Shown here: piece by piece, positions 6,816-13,626 of the stretch
Layout of the letters: every line of letters begins with the position of its first letter
Numbering within the stretch: the stretch's first letter is position 1
Notes under the pieces: model-generated
What the model saw: the letters and a program-made list of their open reading frames with translations, nothing else
Database searches by the model: none
What the model was told of the DNA's origin: nothing
Assembly (NCBI GenBank): GCA_902781095.1
Contig: CACZHW010000026.1
Span: 1 to 35,598, forward strand
DNA length: 35,598 nucleotides
Source: an uncultured Eubacteriales bacterium
GTDB lineage: Bacteria > Bacillota > Clostridia > Christensenellales > Aristaeellaceae
Reading direction: 5' to 3'
Position numbers and translations under genes: made by a program

Positions 6816-8021
6816 TTATTCATCTGTTGTTTCTTTTCCTTTACGGCCAAAAAGCCATTTTCTCGCGACGGCAATGGCAGCGCGATAGTACCAAGGTCTC
6901 AATACCCGGTCCGCTTTCCGGAGTTCGTTGATAATCGGCAGGTGTTGTGGGCAATGCGCTTCACAGCGCCCGCACGCAACACATTGTGTCGCAAAAGGAG
7001 TTTCTTTCCGCAAGGCAACGCTTTGGAAGTATTCATGCCTGCCATTACCTAGACTCTCAGTTGATGTCACGTTATAACAACGAAACGTGCCTGGAATATC
7101 GACCCCTTTCGGGCACGGCATACAGTACCCACAGCCTGTACACCCCACTTTCAGGTTTGCGTCGATTGCCAGTTTGATTCTGCTGATCAATTCATGATCT
7201 GCCGCCTTGAGACATCTCGGCCCTGCTGATGATGCAAGTCGGCAGTTTTCCTCCAGCATCTCTATACTGTTCATGCCGGAGAGCACACATGTTACCTCCG
7301 GCTGATCCCACAACCAGCTGAAAGCCAATTCAGCTGCATTTCTATGCTCCGGATCATCTGCAATCAGTTGTTTTGCCTCTTTCGGCAGCAAACTGACCAA
7401 CTTGCCTCCGCGCAGCGGCTCCATGATGATGACGGGTATCCCCTTTAACGCCGCAGCTTTCAGACCTTTTCGACCTGCCTGACTAACCTCATCCGCGTAG
7501 TTATACTGAATCTGACAGAAATCCCAATCGTATGCTTCAAGTAGTTGCAAAAACATCTTCGTGTTGCCGTGGAAGGAAAACCCAATCTGACCTATAGCCC
7601 CAGAAGCCTTCTTCTCTGCAATCCACTCTTCGATTCCCATCCCCTGCAGTTTCTGCCATGCGTCGATATCCGTCAACATGTGCATAAGATAGTAGTCCAC
7701 ATGGTCAGTCTTGAGACGTAAAAGCTGCTCCTTAAAATACTTTTCAATGCTGTTCTGATTGCGGATCAGATACTGAGGCAATTTCGTGGCAATATAGATT
7801 TTGCTTCGCAGATCATTCCGTTCCACAATTTCTCCCAGACAGGCTTCACTCCCCGGATAGATGTACGCCGTATCAAAGTAATTGACACCCAACTCGACAG
7901 CACGGAGGATTTCTTTTTCCGCTTCTTCCAGGTCAATCGCGCTGCCCTTTCGCGAAAAGCGCATACATCCGAATCCGAGTTGTGAAATCTTCTGTCCTCG
8001 CCTATCCTCACGATATAGCAT
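6816..8021 (-). CDS. Aldo/keto reductase with C-terminal 2[4Fe-4S] domain
   Basis: This 401-residue protein is an aldo/keto reductase TIM barrel followed by a ferredoxin-like tail (COG1453-type predicted oxidoreductase). The barrel keeps the catalytic pattern: NYFDTAYIYPGSE with Asp and Tyr, Lys in ATKLP, His in DYYLMHML. The tail has CTGCGYCMPCPKGVDIP and CVACGRCEAHCPQHLPI, with cysteines for two [4Fe-4S] clusters. The clusters suggest electron exchange with ferredoxin or a flavoprotein instead of, or besides, NAD(P)H. One base separates its ATG from the previous stop codon, and GGAGG overlaps the end of the upstream gene. A paralogue lies at 12428-13546. Confidence 0.92.
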   Translation of the reverse strand: MLYREDRRGQKISQLGFGCMRFSRKGSAIDLEEAEKEILRAVELGVNYFDTAYIYPGSEACLGEIVERNDLRSKIYIATKLPQYLIRNQNSIEKYFKEQLLRLKTDHVDYYLMHMLTDIDAWQKLQGMGIEEWIAEKKASGAIGQIGFSFHGNTKMFLQLLEAYDWDFCQIQYNYADEVSQAGRKGLKAAALKGIPVIIMEPLRGGKLVSLLPKEAKQLIADDPEHRNAAELAFSWLWDQPEVTCVLSGMNSIEMLEENCRLASSAGPRCLKAADHELISRIKLAIDANLKVGCTGCGYCMPCPKGVDIPGTFRCYNVTSTESLGNGRHEYFQSVALRKETPFATQCVACGRCEAHCPQHLPIINELRKADRVLRPWYYRAAIAVARKWLFGRKGKETTDE

Positions 8022-8022
8022 G

Positions 8023-8241
8023 TTACAGTTCCTCCAGCCGGTCTTTCAAATCATCCATCCGATCATCGATCTCTTCCAGCCTTTCCTCCCAAGCGATGAT
8101 GTCCGCCTCTTCAGCCGTCTCAGGTGGCTCTTCTTCAGAAATCGAATCGTAGAGCGCTTCCAACTCCAAGAGCAGCGTCTGCACCTGCGCCCGGTTTAAA
8201 TCCGATAGATTCATCTGATTCAGTTCTTCAAACGACACCAT
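8023..8241 (-). CDS. Small acidic coiled-coil protein, function unknown
   Basis: This protein of 72 residues is not recognised. It is very rich in Glu, Asp and Leu. LNRAQVQTLLLELEALYDSI and the end EERLEEIDDRMDDLKDRLEE have heptad-like leucine spacing, suggesting two helices forming a coiled-coil hairpin. It has no signal peptide, membrane segment or cysteines. The start is set at the ATG at 8241, preceded by GAGGAGG; an upstream in-frame ATG (8295) overlaps the end of the DUF3842 gene and is less likely. It sits between the DUF3842 and aldo/keto reductase genes in one operon and may be a small adaptor; that is inference only. Confidence 0.7.
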   Translation of the reverse strand: MVSFEELNQMNLSDLNRAQVQTLLLELEALYDSISEEEPPETAEEADIIAWEERLEEIDDRMDDLKDRLEEL

Positions 8242-8260
8242 GTCATGCTCCTCCTCGGTG

Positions 8261-8701
8261 TTAACGTTCAGTTGATTGTGACTGCGGCATTCCAATGCAG
8301 GTTTTTACCTGCTGTACAGCCATCTCGACCAGTTTTGAAAGCGGAGCTGATTCTACGCCCGCCACGCTGGTTCCGCATCGTTCCATAGGCAACAGTACTC
8401 GATGCGCTCGGCTTGATCCAACAGCTACTGCCATCTCGGGAGTAATCTCCCCCATCATGGCATCCGCCATCAGTATACCGATCGGCCCGCAGATGACATC
8501 CGCCTCACGACAGACAATCCGGACAGGATTCTCTCCCGTAGCACCCTGATCCGCACCGGCACGCAGCATCGCTGCGGTAGCCAGCGCGTTGCTTCCTACG
8601 CAAAGCAACCGGTGCGGAGTTGTGATTCCAGCAGCACGGAGCGCTTCTATCAGCAGTGCGCCTACGCGCCCACCCTGCCCGTCTATGATCACGATGGTCA
8701 T
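8261..8701 (-). CDS. DUF3842 family protein
   Basis: This 146-residue protein begins MTIVIIDGQGGRVGALLIEAL, a glycine-rich nucleotide-binding-like opening, and contains GSNALATAAMLRAGAD and CGPIGILMADAMMGEITPEMA. This matches the clostridial DUF3842 family, whose function has not been established to my knowledge. The true start is the ATG at 8701, which overlaps the stop codon of tcdA by four bases (ATGA), indicating translational coupling. The fold looks Rossmann-like, with a conserved ending in which the protein may sense a nucleotide or cofactor; this is inference. Confidence 0.8.
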   Translation of the reverse strand: MTIVIIDGQGGRVGALLIEALRAAGITTPHRLLCVGSNALATAAMLRAGADQGATGENPVRIVCREADVICGPIGILMADAMMGEITPEMAVAVGSSRAHRVLLPMERCGTSVAGVESAPLSKLVEMAVQQVKTCIGMPQSQSTER

Positions 8702-9453
8702 ACATTCTCTCCTTTGCGCCCTGTCAAAACAAGCCCTGCCGTCAGGTCTCTCACAACTTCCCCCGCTGCGATAAGCCCCGCTGCCGCCGGGACCCATGCT
8801 ACACTGCCTGGCACACTTCTTCTTTCCGGCTGCTCCGCCATCGCCTGCTGCAGACCCTCATATGGCTGAAGCGGTGCCTCTTTGGAGTATACCACTTTCA
8901 AGTGCGGTATGCCGCGGCGCTTTAATTCCTGCCGCATAACCCTTGCGAGCGGACAAACAGAAGTTTCAGTTATATCCGCCACCTCAAAGCGCATCGGATC
9001 CAGTTTGTTTCCTGCACCCATGCAGGAAATGATCGGCACCTTCGCAGTATAGGCACTCTCTGCCAGTGCAAGCTTGGCTTTTACCGTGTCGACAGCATCC
9101 ACCACATAGTCGAACTGCGAAAAAACGAATTCTTTCGCCGTCTCCGGAAGGAAAAACGTTTTGTGCTTGATGATAACGGCCTCCGGATTGATCTGCCGGA
9201 TACGCTGCTCCGCAGCATCCACCTTTGCCATACCGATTGTGGAGTAAAGCGCGATAATCTGCCTGTTCAGATTGGTCAGACTGACACAGTCGTTGTCTAT
9301 CAGATCCAACGTTCCGACCCCGCTGCGGGCCAGCGCTTCCACGACATACCCGCCGACACCGCCGATGCCGAAAACCGCAACCCGCGCCCGTGAGAGACGC
9401 TCCATCGCTTTGTCACCCAGCAGCATCTCTGTCCTCGAATACCACTTCAGCAC
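8698..9453 (-). CDS. tcdA: tRNA threonylcarbamoyladenosine dehydratase
   Basis: TcdA is an E1/ThiF-like enzyme that uses ATP to dehydrate t6A at position 37 of ANN-decoding tRNAs to its cyclic form, ct6A. The 251-residue protein shows the adenylation glycine loop GIGGVGGYVVEALARSG (about residues 29-45), the Asp motif DLIDNDCVSLTNLNRQ and the C-terminal segment GSVAWVPAAAGLIAAGEVV. CPLARVMRQELKRRG is typical of the YgdL/TcdA branch and not of MoeB or ThiF. It starts 10 bases after the NahK-like gene and overlaps the DUF3842 gene by four bases. Confidence 0.9.
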   Translation of the reverse strand: MLKWYSRTEMLLGDKAMERLSRARVAVFGIGGVGGYVVEALARSGVGTLDLIDNDCVSLTNLNRQIIALYSTIGMAKVDAAEQRIRQINPEAVIIKHKTFFLPETAKEFVFSQFDYVVDAVDTVKAKLALAESAYTAKVPIISCMGAGNKLDPMRFEVADITETSVCPLARVMRQELKRRGIPHLKVVYSKEAPLQPYEGLQQAMAEQPERRSVPGSVAWVPAAAGLIAAGEVVRDLTAGLVLTGRKGENV

Positions 9454-9463
9454 GTTTCACCTC

Positions 9464-10570
9464 TCAAAAACGTCCTGCTGCATCAATCACGATATCAAGC
9501 ATTTCCTTTATCTTGTGATCCATATCCTCCGCGAGTGCGAACTGTGCGCGTGCACGATCCAGATTCTGTCTTGGGTGGTGCACTTTAAAGTAAACATCCC
9601 CGTTAAGATAATCCGTCAAAAAACGCAGTCCGTTTTCCAGTGTCATCAGTTTTGCGCCAACTGCAAGGGAACATATCTCGTCCCGCTCCATGCGGCTGCC
9701 AGCTTCTGACAAAAAACCCTGTGCAAATGCACGGTACATCTCCAGCGATACGCCCACTTTGTTCAGATCCCGTTCATCCTCAGCTGCTGTGCTGGCGCCG
9801 GTACGGATCGCATCTCCAAAGTCATACGCCGCCAAGCCCGGCATTACCGTGTCGAGATCAATCACGCACAATGCGCAGCCCGTGTCACTATCCAGCAGGA
9901 GATTGTTGACCTTCGTATCGTTATGCGTAACCCTCAACGGAATCTTCCCTTCCGTTAGCTGCGTGAGCAAGAGTCCATATTCATCTTTTCTCGCGTGACA
10001 GAACTCAATCTCCGCCCTGACCTCTGACCGCCGGCCCACAGCATCCCTTTCAATAGCCGTAGTCAGTTGTTTATACCGCCCTGGCGTATCATGGAAACCC
10101 GGGATAACCTCCTTCAGCGTCTCAGCCGGGTATCCGGACAGGCGGCGCTGAAAGCGCCCGAATCCACGGCCTGTCTCCTCAAAAACGCCGGGATTCTCCG
10201 GCAGATCACGGCCAAACGCGCCATCAATAAAGCGGAAGACTCGCCAGGCTCCCCCATCCTCATCCTCGTACAGCAAATCACCATTTTTCGTGGGGATAAT
10301 CGTCAGTGTTTCACGCTTTGGATCTCCGCCCTCGGCACGGATACACTTCTGCAACCAGCCGGTCACACCAGCGATATTCTCCATTACGTCGCGCGGTCTT
10401 TTAAAGACAAATCCGTTGATCCATTGCAGGATATACCGTTCCGGGCAATCTTTCGCTTCCAGAACAAAGGTTTCATTGATGTGGCCACTTCCGTAAGGCC
10501 GTGCATTCCACACTACATCCTGGAGTGCAAAACAGCCCGCCAGCTCATCAGCACGCTCTTGTTTTTCCAT
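9464..10570 (-). CDS. Phosphotransferase-family sugar kinase (NahK-like)
   Basis: This 368-residue protein is of the aminoglycoside-phosphotransferase/choline-kinase fold, closest in appearance to N-acetylhexosamine 1-kinases. The catalytic loop is VTHNDTKVNNLLLD and the metal site is VIDLDTVMPGLAAYDFGD. The opening GSGHINETFVLE and YILQWINGFVFKRPRDVMENI are characteristic of the NahK group, which phosphorylates GlcNAc/GalNAc at C1 in salvage of mucin or glycan sugars. The start is the ATG at 10570 with GGGGGAA upstream. It is first in the operon, behind the promoter at 10607-10635. The exact sugar is inferred by family resemblance only. Confidence 0.82.
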   Translation of the reverse strand: MEKQERADELAGCFALQDVVWNARPYGSGHINETFVLEAKDCPERYILQWINGFVFKRPRDVMENIAGVTGWLQKCIRAEGGDPKRETLTIIPTKNGDLLYEDEDGGAWRVFRFIDGAFGRDLPENPGVFEETGRGFGRFQRRLSGYPAETLKEVIPGFHDTPGRYKQLTTAIERDAVGRRSEVRAEIEFCHARKDEYGLLLTQLTEGKIPLRVTHNDTKVNNLLLDSDTGCALCVIDLDTVMPGLAAYDFGDAIRTGASTAAEDERDLNKVGVSLEMYRAFAQGFLSEAGSRMERDEICSLAVGAKLMTLENGLRFLTDYLNGDVYFKVHHPRQNLDRARAQFALAEDMDHKIKEMLDIVIDAAGRF

Positions 10571-10606
10571 AACGTTCCCCCGTATTGTCATCCCAGTATT
10601 ACGTTT

Positions 10607-10635
10607 ATTATATCGCTCATTTTCAGGCGACGCAA
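10607..10635 (-). promoter_or_regulatory. Promoter of the NahK-tcdA-DUF3842 operon
   Basis: The minus strand has TTGCGT (10635-10630), a 17-base spacer and a perfect TATAAT (10612-10607). Confidence 0.7.
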
Positions 10636-10713
10636 CCACCCGCTTAAACCCGTCTTTTCAGCCTCTACAATTGCAGATCGTTTCCAGAGGACATCGAATC
10701 ATCCGCTAACTCT

Positions 10714-10743
10714 TTGATTAAACCTTGTGTTTTATGATATACT
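10714..10743 (+). promoter_or_regulatory. Nitroreductase promoter
   Basis: TTGATT (10714-10719), an 18-base spacer and TATACT (10738-10743) precede the AGGAGG ribosome site at 10769-10774. Confidence 0.6.
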
Positions 10744-10779
10744 GTTTTTAAACACTTCATTAACACACAGGAGGTTCAC

Positions 10780-10788
10780 ATGAGATGA
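10780..10788 (+). other. Two-codon minimal ORF at the nitroreductase start
   Basis: ATG AGA TGA lies five bases after AGGAGG, and its stop overlaps the ATG at 10785 that opens the nitroreductase. The first ATG has the better ribosome spacing, so many initiations may give Met-Arg and terminate, with re-initiation one base back. Whether it is used is unknown. Confidence 0.4.
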
Positions 10789-11528
10789 GTGCCGATTCCT
10801 GCATCAACGAAGTCGTTCGTCAGTTGAGCGAGCGCAAATCCGTTCGCGCCTTTACAAATCAGCCAATACCTGAAGGAGTCAAAGAAGAGATTATGCGCGC
10901 CGCAACAGAAGCCCCGACTGCCGGCAACCAGCAACTGTATACCATTTTGGACATCACGGATCCCGATCTTAAGACGAAACTGGTAGACACATGTGACCAC
11001 CAGCCCTTTATCGCTGCAGCGCCGCTTGTTCTCATCTTTCTCGCAGATGTTCGGCGATGGATCGATCTCTATGATGCAGCCGGTATCAACCATAGGAACC
11101 CTGGGCCTGGAGATTTAATGCTGGCCGTCAGCGACGCTAATATTGCCGCGCAAAACGCCGTCAGTGCCGCATGGAGCTTTGGCATCGGCTCCTGCTACAT
11201 CGGAGATGTCATGGAAAACTGCGAAAAGCAGCGTGAACTGCTGAATCTCCCGCCGCTGGTCTTCCCTGCCGCAATGCTGGTATTCGGATATCCGACCGAT
11301 CAGCAAAAGACCCGTGTAAAGCCGCCGCGGTGCCCACTCGACTCTATCGTACAGGAGAATGGGTATCGCATCCGCGATGCCAAAGAGCTGTGCAGCATGA
11401 CAGAGAAAGACTGGCATACCACAACGTTTGCAGACTGGGCCCGCCGTTTTTGTGAGCGAAAATTCAATTCCGGTTTTTCCCGCGAGATGAACCGTTCGGT
11501 TGCTGAATACCTGAAACAGTATCCATAA
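10785..11528 (+). CDS. Nitroreductase family protein
   Basis: This is a 247-residue FMN-dependent oxidoreductase of the nitroreductase fold. The N-terminal SERKSVRAFTNQPIPEGVKEEI and the APTAGNQQ segment are the family's FMN-phosphate-binding region; GIGSCYIGDVMEN and LVFPAAMLVFGYPT form the second half of the flavin site. The C-terminal tail with KFNSGFSREMNRSVAEYLKQY is seen in clostridial members of unknown substrate. AGGAGG lies 10 bases before the ATG. It is divergent from the NahK operon and convergent with the endonuclease-IV-like gene, with a perfect-stem terminator between. Confidence 0.9.
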   Translation: MSADSCINEVVRQLSERKSVRAFTNQPIPEGVKEEIMRAATEAPTAGNQQLYTILDITDPDLKTKLVDTCDHQPFIAAAPLVLIFLADVRRWIDLYDAAGINHRNPGPGDLMLAVSDANIAAQNAVSAAWSFGIGSCYIGDVMENCEKQRELLNLPPLVFPAAMLVFGYPTDQQKTRVKPPRCPLDSIVQENGYRIRDAKELCSMTEKDWHTTTFADWARRFCERKFNSGFSREMNRSVAEYLKQYP

Positions 11529-11548
11529 GCTGCTCGTTTGGTATAGTC

Positions 11549-11574
11549 AAAGCCTCTCCGGCCGGAGAGGCTTT
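11549..11574. terminator. Bidirectional terminator between convergent genes
   Basis: AAAGCCTCTCCGG followed by CCGGAGAGGCTTT is a perfect 26-base palindrome between the nitroreductase stop and the stop of the minus-strand endonuclease-like gene. It can serve both strands. Confidence 0.8.
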
Positions 11575-11576
11575 GC

Positions 11577-12431
11577 TTATACTGTTTTACAGTGGTAAAA
11601 AAGCCGCATCATTTCTGCTGCATCTTCCGCTTGCGTACCGTTACACTCACAGATGATCGTTGGTTCATAGTCTCTTTCGGCAAGCAGGGATGCCAAATAT
11701 TCAAACCTTGGGCCATATGCGGCCTCTGCAAAGGTACGGTGACGCCGTTCGCCCTTTTCTGTGTACTCAATCGTTGAAAAATGGATATGCATCTTTCTGG
11801 CCCGCTCTTGGCCCAGCATGCCTTCCGTTTCATCCAGCACCCGGGCAAAATCTGTTCTCGTATTCAGCGCACCATGGCCAAGCGCATGCAGATGTGCAAA
11901 ATCAATGCACGGAATCAAGCGTTCATCCATTTTGCAGAACCCCAGTGTCTCGACCAGATTACCGATTTGGGCAGCCTTGCCCATCGTTTCCGGACACAGA
12001 CGGACGGCTCCCAGCCCTTCCGCTTCCAGTGTGTCCATAGCAATCCTGAGACCTTCGGTACAGTGAGCCAGTGCTTCGCCGCGCTCCCGCTTTTGCTGCG
12101 CACCCACGTGCACCACTACGCGTTCGCCGCCCATCCATTTCACCCTTCGGGCTGTTTCTACAATGTAGTTGATGGATTCTTCCCGCTTCATGGGGTCAGG
12201 ATCGGCGAGGTTGATATAGTACGGTGCATGTCCGCTGACGAGGACCCCGCAGGCTTCTGCTTCGCGGCCGATGCGTCTTGCCGTGTCCTCGCCAAGTTTG
12301 ATGCCGCGGCCGAACGAGTATTCATAGGCTGTCAGTCCCCTGCCAGCCAGCCACGCCGGGGCTTCTTCCGAGCGTTTGTATCCCTCATCATAAAAGCTGT
12401 CAGAATTCCCCGCCGGGCCAAAGCGAATCAC
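11577..12431 (-). CDS. Endonuclease IV-like TIM-barrel protein
   Basis: This 284-residue protein resembles endonuclease IV (Nfo), the zinc AP endonuclease of base-excision repair. Zinc-ligand positions can be matched: His68 (SGHAPYY), His108 (VVVHVGA), Glu148 (CPETMG), Asp177 and His180 (CIDFAH), His215 (KMHIHFS), His231 (RRHRTF) and Glu262 (CECNG). The ligand corresponding to E. coli Asp229 appears as Arg229, so one zinc may be bound differently or the substrate may not be DNA. The start is the GTG at 12431, overlapping the stop of the aldo/keto reductase gene by four bases. This is a divergent Nfo clade common in Clostridia; AP-endonuclease activity is plausible but unproven. Confidence 0.8.
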   Translation of the reverse strand: MIRFGPAGNSDSFYDEGYKRSEEAPAWLAGRGLTAYEYSFGRGIKLGEDTARRIGREAEACGVLVSGHAPYYINLADPDPMKREESINYIVETARRVKWMGGERVVVHVGAQQKRERGEALAHCTEGLRIAMDTLEAEGLGAVRLCPETMGKAAQIGNLVETLGFCKMDERLIPCIDFAHLHALGHGALNTRTDFARVLDETEGMLGQERARKMHIHFSTIEYTEKGERRHRTFAEAAYGPRFEYLASLLAERDYEPTIICECNGTQAEDAAEMMRLFYHCKTV

Positions 12432-13546
12432 TTATCCAGCCTCTGGGAAGCATCACGAAGCAGCTCGATAATCGGCAGATGCTGAGGGCAGACTCCCTCA
12501 CACTGGCCGCACGCAATACAATCCCTCGCCCTCGCGCTGCCCATCGCACGAAGATTATCATAATAAAGGTGCGGACGGATATGCTCTCCAAAGGTCACAA
12601 GCATATTAACTGCCTTGAAGATTTCAGGAATCTCAATCTTCTTTGGGCATCCCTTGCAGCAATACCTGCAGGCTGTGCACTGTATCGTCGGCACAGAAAG
12701 AAGCTGTGCAGCAGTTTCCTCCAGCAGTTTATGTTCCATCTCATCGACAGGTTGGAAATGCTCAAACGTCTTCAGGTTGTCCTGCATCTGTACGGGATCA
12801 CTCATTCCTGAAAGAACCATTGCCACTCCCGGTAATGATGCTGCATACCGCAGAGCCCAGGATGCATCGCTGTCTTCCGGCCGCACGGCGCGCAGTTTAC
12901 TCTGAGCGCTTTCCGGCAGATTAGCAAGGAAGCCCCCCTTGACCGGTTCCATGACGACGATTTCCTTACCATAGCGCCGGCAAATCTCGTAATTTCTGCC
13001 GGACCAGATGGAATTGCTGTTCCAGTCGACATAGTTAATCTGCAGCTGGACAAACTCTACTTCAGGGTGCGCCTCAAGGATCTCTTCCAGCAATTCCGGT
13101 TCCCCGTGAAATGAGAATCCCATGTGACGGATTTTTCCTTCTTCCTTCATCCGGCAGACAAAAGACCAACAGTCGTGTTTGTCGTAATCCGCTTTTCTGG
13201 CGCTCGTCAGGCTGTGGAGCAGATAATAGTCAAAATATGTAACGCCGCAGCGTTCAAGCGATTCGCTGAACATCGCTTCCGGCGTCAGCTTTCCTTTCAT
13301 CACCCAGCCGGCCATCTTATCCGCTACGGTAAAGCTTTCCCGTGGATAGCGCTTGACGACCGCTTCCCGGAAAGCTTCCTCGCTGCCCGCATATACGTAC
13401 GCCGTATCAAAATAAGTAAACCCACGCGCCATGAACTCATCCGCCATACGGCAAACCGCTTCATGGTCGATGATCCCGTCGTTCTTCGGCAGACGCATCA
13501 AGCCAAAGCCGAGTTGTGTCCTTGGGAAAATGCTATGATCGCTCAT
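12428..13546 (-). CDS. Aldo/keto reductase with C-terminal 2[4Fe-4S] domain, paralogue
   Basis: This 372-residue protein has the same plan as the protein at 6816-8021. The barrel shows TYFDTAYVYAGSE (Asp, Tyr), Lys in ADKMAG and His in YYLLHSL. The tail has CTACRYCCKGCPKKIEIP and CIACGQCEGVCPQHLPI for two [4Fe-4S] clusters. The ATG at 13546 has ACGGAGG upstream. It lies behind the hydrogenase operon terminator and is coupled to the endonuclease-IV-like gene. No clear promoter of its own is seen in the 80 bases after the hydrogenase genes, so some read-through is possible. Substrate unknown. Confidence 0.92.
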   Translation of the reverse strand: MSDHSIFPRTQLGFGLMRLPKNDGIIDHEAVCRMADEFMARGFTYFDTAYVYAGSEEAFREAVVKRYPRESFTVADKMAGWVMKGKLTPEAMFSESLERCGVTYFDYYLLHSLTSARKADYDKHDCWSFVCRMKEEGKIRHMGFSFHGEPELLEEILEAHPEVEFVQLQINYVDWNSNSIWSGRNYEICRRYGKEIVVMEPVKGGFLANLPESAQSKLRAVRPEDSDASWALRYAASLPGVAMVLSGMSDPVQMQDNLKTFEHFQPVDEMEHKLLEETAAQLLSVPTIQCTACRYCCKGCPKKIEIPEIFKAVNMLVTFGEHIRPHLYYDNLRAMGSARARDCIACGQCEGVCPQHLPIIELLRDASQRLDK

Positions 13547-13581
13547 TGTATTTCCTCCGTTGCGCCAAAGCGCCTTTCTGA

Positions 13582-13611
13582 AAACCCGCTTCCCAGCCGG
13601 GAAGCGGGTTT
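13582..13611 (-). terminator. Terminator of the hydrogenase operon
   Basis: AAACCCGCTTCCC, loop AGCC, GGGAAGCGGGTTT is a perfect 13-bp stem, followed by TTTTC on the minus strand. It lies 15 bases beyond the hndD stop. Confidence 0.85.
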
Positions 13612-13626
13612 GTTCGGTTGTCTGTC

